Part shown: in pieces, positions 10,976 through 23,439 of the stretch
Position numbering within the stretch: position 1 is the first letter of the stretch
How the letters are laid out: each line of letters starts with the position of its first letter
Origin: Lingula anatina
Taxonomy: Eukaryota > Brachiopoda > Lingulata > Lingulida > Lingulidae
Assembly (NCBI RefSeq): GCF_001039355.2
Contig: NW_019775386.1
Span: 373,613-437,612, forward strand
DNA length: 64,000 bases
Direction: 5' to 3'
Program-made: the position numbers and the translations under genes
Notes under the pieces: generated by a model
Seen by the model: only the letters and a program-made list of their open reading frames with translations
What the model was told of the DNA's origin: nothing
Databases searched by the model: none

Positions 10976-12735
10976 ATGTGGAAGCTCAACATGCAGCAAG
11001 TTCGTTCTCACCTAAAGAACGCACGGTGAGTAGAACGCCTTATGCATACATTCTTGATTGTACGTACTGTATTATAAGAATGGAATGTAGTTTAAAAGGC
11101 TTTGCTTGCTTTCTGGGGCGATTTCCTAACCTTTTAAGCTTTAACCTTTTAACCTTCAAGGACCTCTGCACATCCAGCGTTATATCTCAGCAATGCAGCT
11201 GCATCGGTATGATTTGAAAGATTGGCACCTAAAATAGCCCTCTGCATGCATTATGTAATGTTACTTGAAATTTTGAGACGAAAATATGTTACCACATAAA
11301 TTCTAAACTTAATAATTTTTCATTCAGACACAAGATCGCGCCAAAATGCCCGGTTGCCAAAATAGCAAAACTTAGCTACATTCCAGTTGTGTTCATCGTG
11401 ACCTTCGTGCTAGGGCTGTTTTACCAGAAAGACCTTCTTGTCGATCCACTGTCTGGAAACACCAATCCCGGAAGAAGGTTAAGTGATGTTCCTCTCACAT
11501 TTATAGTTTATATATTATAATTTCCCTAAATTATGGAGGCCATAATTCCTCTAATGAACCCGATATAATATTAGGCATTTGTATAAATGCAATTATAGAT
11601 AAATTACAGAAATGAAGAGCATTGGAATATTTGGAACTGATCAGTTTTAGTGAATTTTAACGATCATATTAATACGCCTTTGGCATAGGTCTACAACACG
11701 TCAGTACACGAGCCAATGATGATACTTCCCATTAAATTTTCGACCCTTAAACACTTGAAAAATCATGCCCCTTAAATTAGGGATTATATGGAAGGTTGTT
11801 GCGAGCATAATGGCACCGTTCTGTAAATCATTTTCCACAGTGGTAACCGTCCAATAGACCGACAGACCAAGGATCCCTTCTTAAATAGCGACTTCAACTT
11901 GGAGTCAATTCCGCCATCTTGGGTCAACGAAATGAAAGCAAGACGTTCACGTCTTCTACAACAATGCCAGGCCATGAAAGATGAATGGACCTCGCGTTTT
12001 ACTAACCAAGACGGTGTCTCCGACGAACTGGTCTCTTCCCCTGCCCCTCCTTTGTCTAAATTTGGGGGCCCAATTGGGTACCTAACGTATGTCGACCAGA
12101 AACATAAATTCCTCTTTTGCGGGGTACCAAAAGTGGCCATTATGAACTGGAGGGTGGTTCTCCTGCAGTTATCCGGTAAACACCTTTCCGCTCAGAGTTT
12201 AATGGACATCATCCAAAGTTCTGATTCGTGGGAAGAAGACATCCCAAGAATTGAGGGCAAACTCGACGGCCGCCATGATGGTTTTCTCAAAGTAATGTTT
12301 GTGCGACATCCGTTTGAAAGACTCCTCCATGATGACGAAGCAACTTTTGAGAACTTCGTGAAGCGTGTTATAAGCTCCTACGATCCAAGATCGCGTTCTC
12401 TGAAAACAGTTCCGGGGCACATCCACTGGGGGGAGATGTACCAGCTGTGTGATCCGTGCAACGTGAGGTATGATATCATAGGACATTACGACACCCTGAC
12501 GGAGGATGCGTCAAACGTGCTGAAATTGCTGGGAACAAACGTCACATTCCCCAGCGAAGAGTTTATTGAGAGCTACCGAAAGGGTAACAGACACGGCTAT
12601 GGGAACACGCAACAAATGATGGCGCAGGCGTTGAGAAAACTGTCTGGAGAAGACCGCAGAACATTAAGTGAAATTTTCAAGGTAGATGGTAGACTCTTCG
12701 GTTTTGATGTTAACATGACTGTTATGCCTTACTAA
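10976..12735 (+). CDS. Golgi carbohydrate sulfotransferase (HNK-1ST / chondroitin 4-O family)
   Basis: Three exons: 10976-11025, 11328-11477, 11841-12735, giving 364 residues. A short cytoplasmic tail, one membrane segment (LSYIPVVFIVTFVLGLFY, about residues 33-50) and a lumenal catalytic part make a type II Golgi enzyme. The PAPS 5'-phosphosulfate loop is FCGVPKVAIMNWRVVL; the 3'-phosphate site is FVRHPFERLL; the C-terminal block HWGEMYQLCDPCNVRYDIIG is typical of the family. The enzyme moves sulfate from PAPS to a sugar. Two oddities: the loop reads KVAIMNW where relatives usually have KVACTNW or KVGSTNW, and the segment after FVRHPFERLL that usually reads SAYRxKF is missing, so activity is uncertain. 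Confidence 0.88.
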
Positions 12736-12757
12736 TGTAGTGTTTTCGCGTGCAACG

Positions 12758-12763
12758 AATAAA
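12758..12763 (+). terminator. Polyadenylation signal of the sulfotransferase gene
   Basis: AATAAA, 23 bases after the stop codon. Confidence 0.6.
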
Positions 12764-13180
12764 CGTTTATCGTGCCATTATTAATGTAACCGTAAACGGC
12801 AATGTTTTACATTTTCAATTAATTTAAATTAATTGGAAATTAACAAAATTGATTAAATTAATCAGAACCACTTATCCTTAAGCAAAAAAAAACTCAAGAT
12901 GTGGAGATAATATAACATAATGTTATGAAAGCTTACATGTACTTGACAACGTTGGCCCACATTTTTGGCCATATTCTCCACCTTAAATTCTGGAGAATAC
13001 AAATAACCAAACATTTTAATTTTTAAAGGATCTGAAGTCGAGTTAGGTTAAACGATTGTGCCGGTATATGACGGTAAAGATAAACGGGGTAGTATTACTT
13101 GACCCTATAATCAATGTGATGCACAGGTTAAGACATACATATTGTATTAGAATACAAAAACAGGAGTCCGTTTAAGAGAT

Positions 13181-13218
13181 TATTTATTTATTTATTTATT
13201 TATTTTATTTATTTTTTT
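13181..13218. repeat. (TTTA)n microsatellite
   Basis: TATT/TTTA units with one phase shift, followed by a T run. Confidence 0.9.
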
Positions 13219-13757
13219 TTTGTATTAAATAAGGAGCACCCAAAAGCATGAAAATCATCTTCGCACACATTACAAGGATTAAGAGAAATATGAAGGTAGC
13301 ATGTTCCAGAATTTCCAATGATTTTTAAAGTAAATGCAAAGAGGACACATTTCTTGTATCAAAGTATTTAAACTTGGCCGTTAAAGGCAAAGTATCGAAA
13401 ACGCGATTAAATTCCGTTTCATTTTTATGGTTTGTCTTTAGTGTGGTAAATGAAAATCAACCTTGATTCAACCTTTATGAATGGTTAATTGCTGCAACTT
13501 CGTAATTAACGACACTTGAAAGAATTATGTATGTGATATACAAGTTATCCTTAAATACTTTGTCAAATTTGAAGTATCGAATAATTGCTAATAAACATTT
13601 GGTAAGCATAAAATTATAGTTTTTTAGTTCTTTTCTCTCTCCTCGTCTGCAGACCACCAGTTTATCACAAATGAAGAACTAATCATTTATTTCTACCAGT
13701 ATTATGTTTATCCAAAATTTGCCTATTATTTTTGCATATATAGAAATCAATATATTC

Positions 13758-13762
<5 letters not shown>

Positions 13763-13806
<44 letters not shown>
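13763..13806. repeat. (AT)n microsatellite
   Basis: About 22 AT units. Confidence 0.95.
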
Positions 13807-13808
<2 letters not shown>

Positions 13809-14194
13809 TTCACACAATCGAGTATTCAATTATAATCAACCATCCGTCCATCAAACACTACATTTTCCTTATTCCATAAACATTTTTCAATTCGATACCT
13901 TTTCACCGTCAGTAAGTGCCCTTTGTTTTCAGGATGCCCCCTGTATCTTAGCAATAGGATAAATAAATTCGAACGCAAGCAGACCCCCTACACGTACTGT
14001 TGATAAGATACTTGGCTATGTCAACCTTAAAAAATCAAATAAAACGCCAAGCCCTACGGTATGGGGGTTTCTGGGGGATTGGGGGGGGGGAAGAGAGAGG
14101 GTCGAACGAACCTCCGTCTTGACTCCACATCTGAATCAAAATTTGATCTAGATTCTATGCCATTGTAAAAATGTTCACTTTTTCAAAAAAAGGA

Positions 14195-14213
14195 CTATAT
14201 ATATATATATAGG

Positions 14214-14258
<45 letters not shown>
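14195..14258. repeat. (TA)n microsatellite with one interruption
   Basis: TA units broken once by AGGCC near 14211. Confidence 0.95.
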
Positions 14259-14260
<2 letters not shown>

Positions 14261-15985
14261 AAATTGCTGGCCACAGACTCAAGTTCGTTCTGTATATTAG
14301 TGACAAGTTATCTACAAGGAAGGTCGACTCTGTTCAACCTTAAACAAAACTACGTGAATACATCATGGCACACGTGCTTTATAGCTGCTACTGCTGAGAC
14401 ACAAAGCATATGGCAAAACCACTCTATTATTCAGTGTGCCAGGCTAAGTCATAAATTATAAACCGGGATCAAACATCCACCCGTATATTCGAACACTCAG
14501 TTCGTTTGTTTTTTCTTTTTAGTAAAGGGGGAAAATATTAGATAAAGAAATTATAGTATCTGTGTGACCACCATTGTCGATGTTTTCCTTTCTTTGTTCG
14601 CTGGGTAGGAGAGGGTGGTCTAGACAGCTTAACCCAGTACAGAAAGGCTGCACACACTCCCCCAAAGCCACATTTTAATTAATAAATAAGGTCATAGTAT
14701 GACAAAATATAGTCCAAGGACACACAGGTAATAAGTGATGACAGTTTCATGTCGACACTAAACTACCTGTGTTTAAATAGTTTGTTACCGAGTGGAAGGG
14801 AGGTTATTCCTCAATTCATCCCTCCACCCCACCCCTCATGCAAAATGTAACCACACATGCGCATGCGTACACTTTACTAGTACGCCCATGCACGTGCACT
14901 ACGCTCCTCCGCAACTCCTGGTACACGGTACCATAGTATACATGTAGGTAGGCCTACTATTAAATGCTATGGGACCTCTTTAGCATGTTACCCACCTCCA
15001 GAGGCTGAGAAGTAGAAAAGGCATCAGAAAATAATGTGAGGGTAGATCTACAAATGTATGTACATGAACATGCAAAGTAAAACAAATAGGGAAGGTACAG
15101 TAGGCCTACATGTAGGCCTACATGGATTGAATGAGACGACAGCTAAGTAGGCCCTGTAGGCTACTGTCCTAACCTCTCTACGTAGAAAACAATATGTGCA
15201 ATTTTCTCATACTGTCTACGCCAACTAAACATATAGCACGATCTCATTAAAAAGTCATGCGTACCTGTTTACATCCAGACCCGCAGTGACAGTGACATGT
15301 ATATCTGGACACGTACTAAACTGATACACCACACGGAAGTAGCTGGTCGTGATAGTAAATAGCGTACATTTTCTGTCCTCCGCAGCATAGAGAGCTGCAC
15401 GTGTGGTACGTGTCATTGATCATAATACGTGTCGTAACATAACCATTGCTTATTTTGTGATCGATCATACGTATTGTCCAATAAGCAGTATGCTTCCTCG
15501 TAAAACTTTGTGTCCAGTGTAATAGATCAGGAATAAAATCGACAGAAACAGAATTTTAAAAAGATATTTTTATTGTCATTATGGGCCTCTCCCACATTCG
15601 TTGCTGATTCATAACCAGCTTTGTGAGGGGGTATCATTTTTCTAGGTTAGATCATTGACTTTGTCATAAATATTATTCATGCAGACGTACCGTGCTGTAC
15701 ATATCTCATGTTTCAACCATAGAAAAACGATTGCAAGGCCTAATATTCCGAATAATATAGACTAGAATTATAGACACACTTAACGCTCTACCCAAACACA
15801 TTAGAACAAACAACGCGTTGTAAAAATATGAAGGCAAATACAAAATGTGGAATGCAGCATGATATGGGCCTTATTCGAACTATGTTGTCCCCTATCTAGC
15901 TGTTGACAAACAGGTAGCTAGCTGTTGTGCAAACGACAGAGCAGAAATATGCAAACTAGTGTACAGTCATAGAAATAGCTGAAAA

Positions 15986-16211
15986 TAAGGGCGCATTCCC
16001 ATAGATTTTAGATCGATCTATCCCCGAGTCTCACTAGAGTCTCACTAGATTACTGTCAGATAATCCGGCTTAAATGTCCGTCCCGCCTACTACAAGCTAT
16101 AAGGGGGTAATTAAATTTCGTGCCCGCTCGGCTGACAGCTATTTAGCGTGAACCCCCAGAGAGTTAGGTGAATCTAGTTGGATCGATCTAATCTCTGGAA
16201 ATGGGGTCTAA
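15986..16211. mobile_element. Harbinger-like MITE, copy 1
   Basis: Flanked by TAA on both sides. Ends GGGCGCATTCCC and GGAAATGGGGTC are imperfect inverted repeats. Inside are ATAATCCGGCTTAAATGTCC and CTGACAGCTATTTAGCGTG, shared with the copies at 18428, 49402 and 52972. No open frame of note. Confidence 0.8.
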
Positions 16212-16669
16212 TTCTCTCTAGCGCCCTGATAGCACACAAGTAGCGATGATGGAGTGAGCACTTGAGTTGAAAAATAAACGATAAAATATTTATTGGATTA
16301 GGATCGAAGTTAACTCAGCAAAGCAAAGTACCCATTCAAATCAAAATAGTGTATTGATTAAAGCGAATTTACTGATATGTATCGGTAGTTGAAATACTAT
16401 GAATAATTCCTAAATAATCGACTGTGGGCTATAATATGACTTGAATATTGTTGTCATAATAACATTTTCTTCCTAATACTTTAAACATTCATACAAATTG
16501 TATAAAAATATTAAATTATTAATTTTCTATCCCTTGAATAACTTAACTATTGAGATAACACAAACTTGTAACTTAAACCCGTGTATATAAGCTCTAAATA
16601 ATTCACTCTATATAAACAATCAGACTGATCTTACTTAGTCTCTAAGTAAAGTATATTTCTAATTTACAA
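16212..16669. other. 3' flank of the cholinesterase-like gene
   Basis: AT-rich; the 3' untranslated region of the minus-strand gene ending at 16670 should lie here. Nothing else recognised. Confidence 0.5.
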
Positions 16670-16990
16670 TCAAAAAGTGGTCGATGATTCACTATCATAT
16701 TTGTTTCTCACTCCGTTGGTCGCGTCGAACGTCTGGATCTCGTGGTTCACGCTTCGGTTTCCTTTTCCTCGCGGAAGGTCCTTGTACCAGCAGCATGCGC
16801 AGCACTGGCAGCAGGAGAAGGAGAGGAGGCACACTATCCACAGCAATATGACACACAGGACGAGCAGGATTCCAGCACTCACACCCAGGACGTAGAGAGC
16901 AATGTGGGCCTGAAATGTGAATATTGGAAAATTACGTCTGTGTCTTCTCCTGAACGAGATTTACTCCTGAAACCTCCTTCATTATTCTTT

Positions 16991-17029
<39 letters not shown>

Positions 17030-17879
17030 TTATTATTATTATTTAAATATTATTATGATTATTCTTATTCTTTTTTGCTTCTCTGGATTTGCTCATGAGT
17101 AATGTTTGCAAAATAGTGTTAAGTCTTGCGTGGAACGTGGTTAGAAAAATTAAGCTTCCCGTTTCTTGGCGAGTTTTGTCTTTTTTAAGCGGGACGGGGG
17201 GGGGGGGCGGTATAATTTGTCGGAAAATTTCAATCCCAATCATTAATCAAAGACAAAATGTGAACTAAAAATCTGTAATCTACTCAAGGTATATCATATG
17301 AAGAGGCACCCATCACGGGGGGGGGGGGGGGGGGGGNGAATTCCGCCAAAAGACGGAAAAATCTCATGCCTGAGATAATGAAAAAGTATCTTCTAGAGCT
17401 ATTTTGTTGTATACGTACAGCCGATTTTTGCCGTCCAGACAGTCCAGACTATTATTAAGATGTTCTTTGTAAACTTTCCAAATGTGAGGCGCGAAAGTAA
17501 TATAACGCTTTTTTTTTTTCTTTTTTTTTTTTTTTTTGTAAAATACAGTAAAACTTGTTTAAATTAGACACATTAAAATCTTCCATTATCCCTTCAATTA
17601 TAATTTCTGTCAGAGAAGTAGATAAGCGATGAGCAGACACTGATCTACTAATTATCATTGGAATTTTATGCGTGTTGCCGAGTTAAACGTGCGATAAATC
17701 AAACTGAATGTCACTTCGTTTAACTGTATGTACAATTTCTTCACCATTCACTGCAGTCGGTAAAAAGAAATATGCATGAACCAGGAACATGATATACTGC
17801 ACTTACTTCTTTTGCCGTCAGGTTTAATTCTCCTGAAATTAATTAAGATACAAAAAGATAATTAGGAACCATAACGGGT

Positions 17880-17922
<43 letters not shown>

Positions 17923-20900
17923 GATCTGACAAGAATAATGAATAATGGCGACGAAGGGTATTCAAATGTAGATTTATCTAACTCATATGACCATCGAAAT
18001 GATTTACAAAGCTTGCATATAAACCAAACCCTAAACAGGTAGCTAGAATAAAGAATGGTACAATAGACCAATGTTGTTACAGTATTTAAAGTCAAATCAT
18101 GAATTACTGGTAAGTAAGAACAAAAAAGAAAGGAAAGCCTTGCATTTTACCTACCTACTCGCAAAATTTCCCCAGGTGGATCCACATATACTTCGACGCG
18201 TTCTGAAACAAGTGATATAATGAGATGTCACCTGGTGTCCTTAAAATAAGTAGATTCAGAGATTCACCCCACTCTTTTCTTTCTCATTTTATGGACTCGC
18301 TAGTGAAAGCGAAATAATTGGCTGTAAATACATGTAAGTTTAATTCTCCAGCTACTGACAATTGAGCATCTTCATTTAATATAAATATATCATTTTGCAG
18401 CAGATTCCTGCCCTTGCTCTTAAAGACTAAGACCCCATTTCCAGAGATTAGATCGATCTACTTTAGATCGACCTAACTCCCTGGGGGTTCACGCTAAATA
18501 GCTGTCAGCCGAGCAGACAAGAAAGTTAATTACCCCCTTACAGCTTGTAGTAGGCGGGACGGACATTTAAGCCGGATTATCTGACAGTAATCTAGTGAGA
18601 CTCCCCACGGGGATAGATCGATCTAAAAGCTCTGGGAATACAGCCTAAGCCTCAAGCTTGATGTTCAAGTTATAGATCCATTTTAACCTGGCACAATAAT
18701 TGTATTTTATACGGTAGTTGCTGAAAGGTACGATCACTTAGGCTTAGCTCTAGTATTATCGGTCTTGGTATTCCAATTTCATAATACCATAACTATGATA
18801 TCATATTATGATTCTGTAACCCTATATTAAATTCTAAAGTTCTCGTCATAAAAAACAATTACGATGGCCTGTAGAATAGATCTACCAGTAGAGTCATTTT
18901 TATTTTGTCACCTAGACTTTCAGCTGTCAATCAAATTCCATTATTTATGACCCACCTTTACGGTTGCCAAGGGCAACAACCTCAGGCACGATAGAAATCC
19001 AGAAACGCATGGCTCGGCGCCTGTAGTTGGTGTTCAGAAAGTCACCGTTGGTGGCAGTGGTAATCTTCACGTAGTTTCTGTGCAGAGGCGTGTACGGGCG
19101 CCACGGTCCCAAAAAGTCATCACGACTTGTACTGCAATTTCATTTGATAACCTTTGTTACTGCTCCAGTCAAGGTTTATTTGTTTGGTTTTGTGCTTCTT
19201 CGCTCAAATACACCATTTAATCACAAAAATATTCGAAGATTGTGATAAATAAAAATAAACGTCTATAATCCAGTAGTAAAAGGAAATCTCATGAATATGA
19301 ATGGGGGTGCTTGAAGATTTTTTAAGAATTACATCATAGTATTCACAATGTACTTTGAAGAAATCAAAAGTAAGATATTTGACATAAAATGAACGTAATA
19401 ACTTACTTGGAGCTAGCAAACATTCTTATTGTCGGTTGGATTTCACTGCCACTTAGGAATTTTTCAACCAACGTGCAATTAAGGCCCAGCGCGTCGTCTG
19501 TAACGTCTCCAAACGCAAATAAGATGTCTTCCCCCGGCATGGCTTCAACAAAATCCGGATAAGAAGAATAACTTGGTTTATGGGAAAATATGCTTATGTA
19601 TATATCCCCAAATCTACTGTAAAAATCGGCCGTTTGATATATCGAAGACCAAAAATTATCCGAATGCAATCTCAGAAATAGTTCTCTTAGTACAATTGGG
19701 TCGTCTCTTTCATCATTGTATTCATGACTAATAAGCTGTAAAGTTGCTTTTTCTTCTCCGAACCCCTCTGAGAAACTGCTCTGAATTAGATTTGAGAACT
19801 CTTGTTTGCTTGTTCCGTTTTGAATTTGCTTCAAGGAGAGTTGTTCGAATCCTCGTAGGGTACCGCCACTTACGCCACCAACCATGTATGGGACGCCACG
19901 ATGGAATTTCCCGGATGACAGCAGACGAAACGGGTGGTCACCTATAAGTTCTCCGTCAACAACTGGCAAAAATAATCCTCCCGGCTTTCCTTTATTTATC
20001 TTTGCCGAATAACGCTCAGATGCTTCCATCAGCACTTCCAAGGGGACGTTTTGGAGGCATCCCAACACCAGGGTTGCGTTTCCACTCGTGCAGTTGAGCG
20101 TTTTGTAGAAAAAGGCAGTATGTTCGTAGAACATTTTCTTCATTTTTTCCTCCGGTAAATGCAAAGCGACGCCGCTCTGCGAAATTGCTCTCTTAAACAG
20201 ACCATTGGTGGCGTTGCTTAAAAGAAGCAGGCCGACGCTTATTCCACCTGTTCCATAACCGAAGATGGTGATCCTGCTGTTGTCTCCACCGAAGCTGTGG
20301 ATGTTGTCATGGACCCACTTCAGTGCTGCCACCTGGTCCCACATCCCATAATTTCCCCAGTGGGTTTCGTTCCCTGCTGCAAGAAAACCCAGGATTCCTA
20401 GCCTGATATGGAAAATGAAACAGCTTACAACCCATAACAAACCACATTTAATTTATTCGTTCAACATCATATACTTTTAAAGCAGGTAAAATTGAATGTG
20501 GTTTTATTTCAAGCAATGAAGAAAACTTTGGATTGCTGCAAAAAATAGACATCAATATGTTTAGTCCAGATTGAAAAGAAAAGAAAATCAATTGAAAGAA
20601 AATCAATTCACAAAAAAAAGAAAGAAAGTGATTTTTAAAACTGCCAATATTATTTAAATAATAAAATGAATTATTGAGACGACTCGAGGTCTGGTGAACC
20701 CATTTTAATTGTGGTTCACAAACCTACCGATAGTTGAAATTAACAACGATCAGTTGCTGTCCCAGTGCGAGCCGTGTCCCATCAAAGTTCATTCCAAACC
20801 CGGAGTCCCAACCCTCCGAGGCATCGTGAATATACACCAATACAGGCAGTGTTTTCTTTTCACTCACCCTCCCGGGTATGTACATGTTCAGATACAAGCA

Positions 20901-21284
20901 GTCTTCGTTTGTGACGTTGTGCACAACTCTGGCCTTCAAATACCCGTCGCCAAACCGGCCAAGCTGTTTGTAAGTTTTGGCCATATTCTGGGGGCAGCTT
21001 GGAGCAAAGCTGGTCGCGTTTCTTGGCAGAGACCAGTTGAGAAGTGCCCTTGGTCGAAGGAACCGGTAGGACTTGATAGGGGCTTGAGCATAGGGGACGC
21101 CTAGAAATCGCGTGATGTTACCGTTGTCCGTGGAAATCATTTCTCCCCTAAGAGCCCCATATTTGGTATTGACTGTTACGAGCTCTGCAGTAAACGGTTG
21201 TAAGTAGACTACGCAGAGAAACAGACTAAGTAAAGGAATGGCGTTTCTTGTTAAATGATCCATCATTTGAGTTCTTGTGAACAT
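16670..21284 (-). CDS. Cholinesterase-like adhesion protein, neuroligin-like, catalytically dead
   Basis: Exons: 20728-21284, 19407-20402, 18956-19131, 18155-18202, 17807-17832 (26 bases) and 16670-16909, giving 680 residues. Signal peptide NAIPLLSLFLCVVYL, then an alpha/beta-hydrolase ectodomain with FLGVPYAQAP, EDCLYLNMYIPG and GNYGMWDQVAALKWVHDNI. The nucleophile elbow is FGYGTGG, so the active Ser is Gly; MVGGVSGGTLRG lacks the acid; EAMPGEDILFAFG lacks the His. One membrane helix (about residues 602-632) follows, then FSCCQCCACCW and a 35-residue cytosolic tail. Neuroligins and gliotactin-type proteins share this plan and act in cell adhesion. The tail lacks an evident PDZ ligand (ends ESSTTF). 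ATGs at 21264 and 21261 are other possible starts. Confidence 0.9.
16989..17045. repeat. (TTTA)n then (TTA)n microsatellite
   Basis: Lies in the last intron of the cholinesterase-like gene. A G run near 17191-17207 and a longer G run ending in N at 17337 follow; the N marks an unresolved homopolymer. Confidence 0.9.
17882..17920. repeat. (TC)n microsatellite
   Basis: About 19 TC units in an intron of the cholinesterase-like gene, 50 bases upstream in transcription of the 26-base exon. Confidence 0.95.
18428..18648. mobile_element. Harbinger-like MITE, copy 2
   Basis: Flanked by TAA on both sides, ends GACCCCATTTCC and GGGAATACAGCC. Sits in an intron of the cholinesterase-like gene, inverted relative to copy 1. 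Confidence 0.8.
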
Positions 21285-21988
21285 TTTGATATAGGCCCTA
21301 TCCACACGCTGCTTAAATTGTTCTCACCGCTGTTAAATGTGACACTGGTGATGTTGCAGACTTTTTCCTTTTCACCCCGTTGTGCTACATCGATCAAATT
21401 GACCTTACATGAGAATTCTCAGATTGCTATTGTTTATGTACTTCGGTGTCAATGTACGCAACATAAAATCTTCCTCGTCCACTTCGAGATCGATGTACTG
21501 GTATATCTGATCGTCCCATAGAAAGACTGCATCCGTCAAGGAACGGAGCTCCTTTGAAAATACGGTTGCAAATAACGGACCTCACTTTTTCTCACGAAGT
21601 AATAAATTTGGGCTATTTCCATTATATTAACCCCGCGACACTTACACGCCCTGTAGACATAAATTGAACCATTTCCATGCAAACAGAACTTACAATAGAC
21701 ATCACCTAAGTTAGACAGCGACAGTCCTAAAACGTCCCTCCACAATAATTAATGCAGCCCCAGCCACATATAGCTACACACAGTCCGGTATCCACGGTTC
21801 CCTTAGCAACCCGGAAACATGAATAACAATGTCTTTGCCACCATTACATGTAGTAGTGTACAGGAAGAGGGGTAAGTTATATCGAAAAGATCGCGTGGAT
21901 GAAAGACGTTATCGGCGGTGACCATGTGGCCATGACTTCCGGTGCCAGTGTTAAGTGTGGGACTAAGTTACACCGGTTAGTTTTTGAC

Positions 21989-21996
21989 TGACGTCA
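21989..21996. promoter_or_regulatory. CRE-type palindrome
   Basis: TGACGTCA, the consensus for CREB/ATF factors, in the divergent intergenic region. One match in this length could be chance. Confidence 0.3.
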
Positions 21997-23422
21997 CAAG
22001 GCAGTTTTACACGTACACCTTTTGACTTTCACCAACCCTGAGATCTCCTCACATCCCATAGAGTTATCTCGACTCTCGTGGAGCAACCCTAAGGGTCTGT
22101 TAACTGTGTTGAAACCGGTTTCAATCCAGGATCAAAGGGGAGGGAGGGGGAGGGGGGGGGGTAAAGATGCGAAACAAACACAAATACAAACTGTATGCAC
22201 ACGCGCACACAGAACAGACGTGTAAGTCTGTACCGTTTTAGTACATTTTATTCAAGCAAGGGAGTTAAGCAGGGAGTGATTTATGATATCATCGGTATCA
22301 TGACACATTTATACTGTTTAATATTCATTTCAGATTAATATTTTGATACTGGTGACGGTTGCCATAGCTGCAGTCACACAAGGCTACTTTACCGCTAGGG
22401 CAGCTGATATACAGTATTACCTTGGACTATATTTAAATCTGAATGAGACAAACTACTAGTACATGCACTGACACCAAAAATCCATTTAAACTTTTATCTT
22501 TAAAATAAAATTAGAAAATAGAAAATGAAAATTTTGGCGTATTCTGGGTGCATTCACTCTACCATTTCCAACAAATAAAGGTAATGTCCTTATGATAATT
22601 TTGTATGATATAATTTTCTTTAATTTGACACTTTTATCCATATTTAATGCTTAAGACTGATATTAACCCATTTTAGTTGCCAATGTGATTTGAACATTGC
22701 TTTCTATCACTATATATACATTGTAGAACCCTGGGATTTTTTTTTCATATATTTTACATTTTCTTCACAAATGAAGTGCTTTCATAGTCAACATCCCTGG
22801 TCATCCACCAACCGTACGCTCAGGGGTTGGGGTAATGCCCCGTGCACGCTTTAAAAAAATGATTAAAATGTTGAATCATATTGCTCTCAAAGGCCATCAT
22901 TTTTAGCTTTTCATTTTGTATTCTCTGAAGGGGAGAAGGAGTCTGGAAAAAAGTCTACTCTTTGTAGACTTGAGCAAATGATGATAAGAATGGATGGTCC
23001 CTAAAGGGGGTTATTTTGATTATATCTGAAGTCTTTGGTTCAATCAGTGCAAATGCCCAGCCAAACACAACAAAATACAACACGTCATCTGTCTATTAAA
23101 ATTAGAACAAGGATTTTCCATATTCCTATCATCTTTTATAAGAAAACTTACCCAACATTTCTATATATTTGAATGAAGTGATGCCATGTGGACGCTTTGA
23201 TAGAATAGGAAACTCTAAACCGCCATGAGGCAAAACCCATTTCGTGATTGAAAAGGGAGTAAATGCAGATGTTACACTAATAACACGATGTCAGTTCAAC
23301 CATAGTTGATGCTGCTGTTGCAGTGGAAGTTTATGCATCGTGAAAGTGATGCAAGGAGACGTAATTGCACCCATTTCACTGAGCAGGTAAAAAAAAACAC
23401 AACAGAAAAAGAAACAAGAATC

Positions 23423-23430
23423 TGACGTCA
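23423..23430. promoter_or_regulatory. CRE-type palindrome just upstream of a start codon
   Basis: TGACGTCA ends 9 bases before the proposed ATG at 23440. Functional only if transcription starts upstream, or in the 5' untranslated region. Confidence 0.3.
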
Positions 23431-23439
23431 CTTGTGAAC

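Larger units (their letters stand above)
12764..15985. other. Intergenic, microsatellite-rich, no gene found
   Basis: It holds (TTTA)n at 13181-13218, (AT)n at 13763-13806 and (TA)n at 14195-14258, plus a G-rich tract near 14075. Open frames are short and lack splice or family support. Confidence 0.55.
21285..23439. other. Divergent region between cholinesterase-like and PAN-like genes
   Basis: Promoters of both neighbours should lie here. It holds one TGACGTCA palindrome (21989-21996), a G-rich tract near 22140-22161 and no supportable exon. Confidence 0.5.

Noticed and set aside
16677-17098. Plus-strand frames of 72 and 118 codons
   Set aside because: Antisense to the membrane-tail exon of the cholinesterase-like gene; the second runs into a TTTA repeat.
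23281-23390. Possible first exon of the plus-strand PAN-like gene with ATG near 23333
   Set aside because: It would end in phase 0 and bring a stop codon into the next exon; the exon at 23440-23470 gives the right phase.
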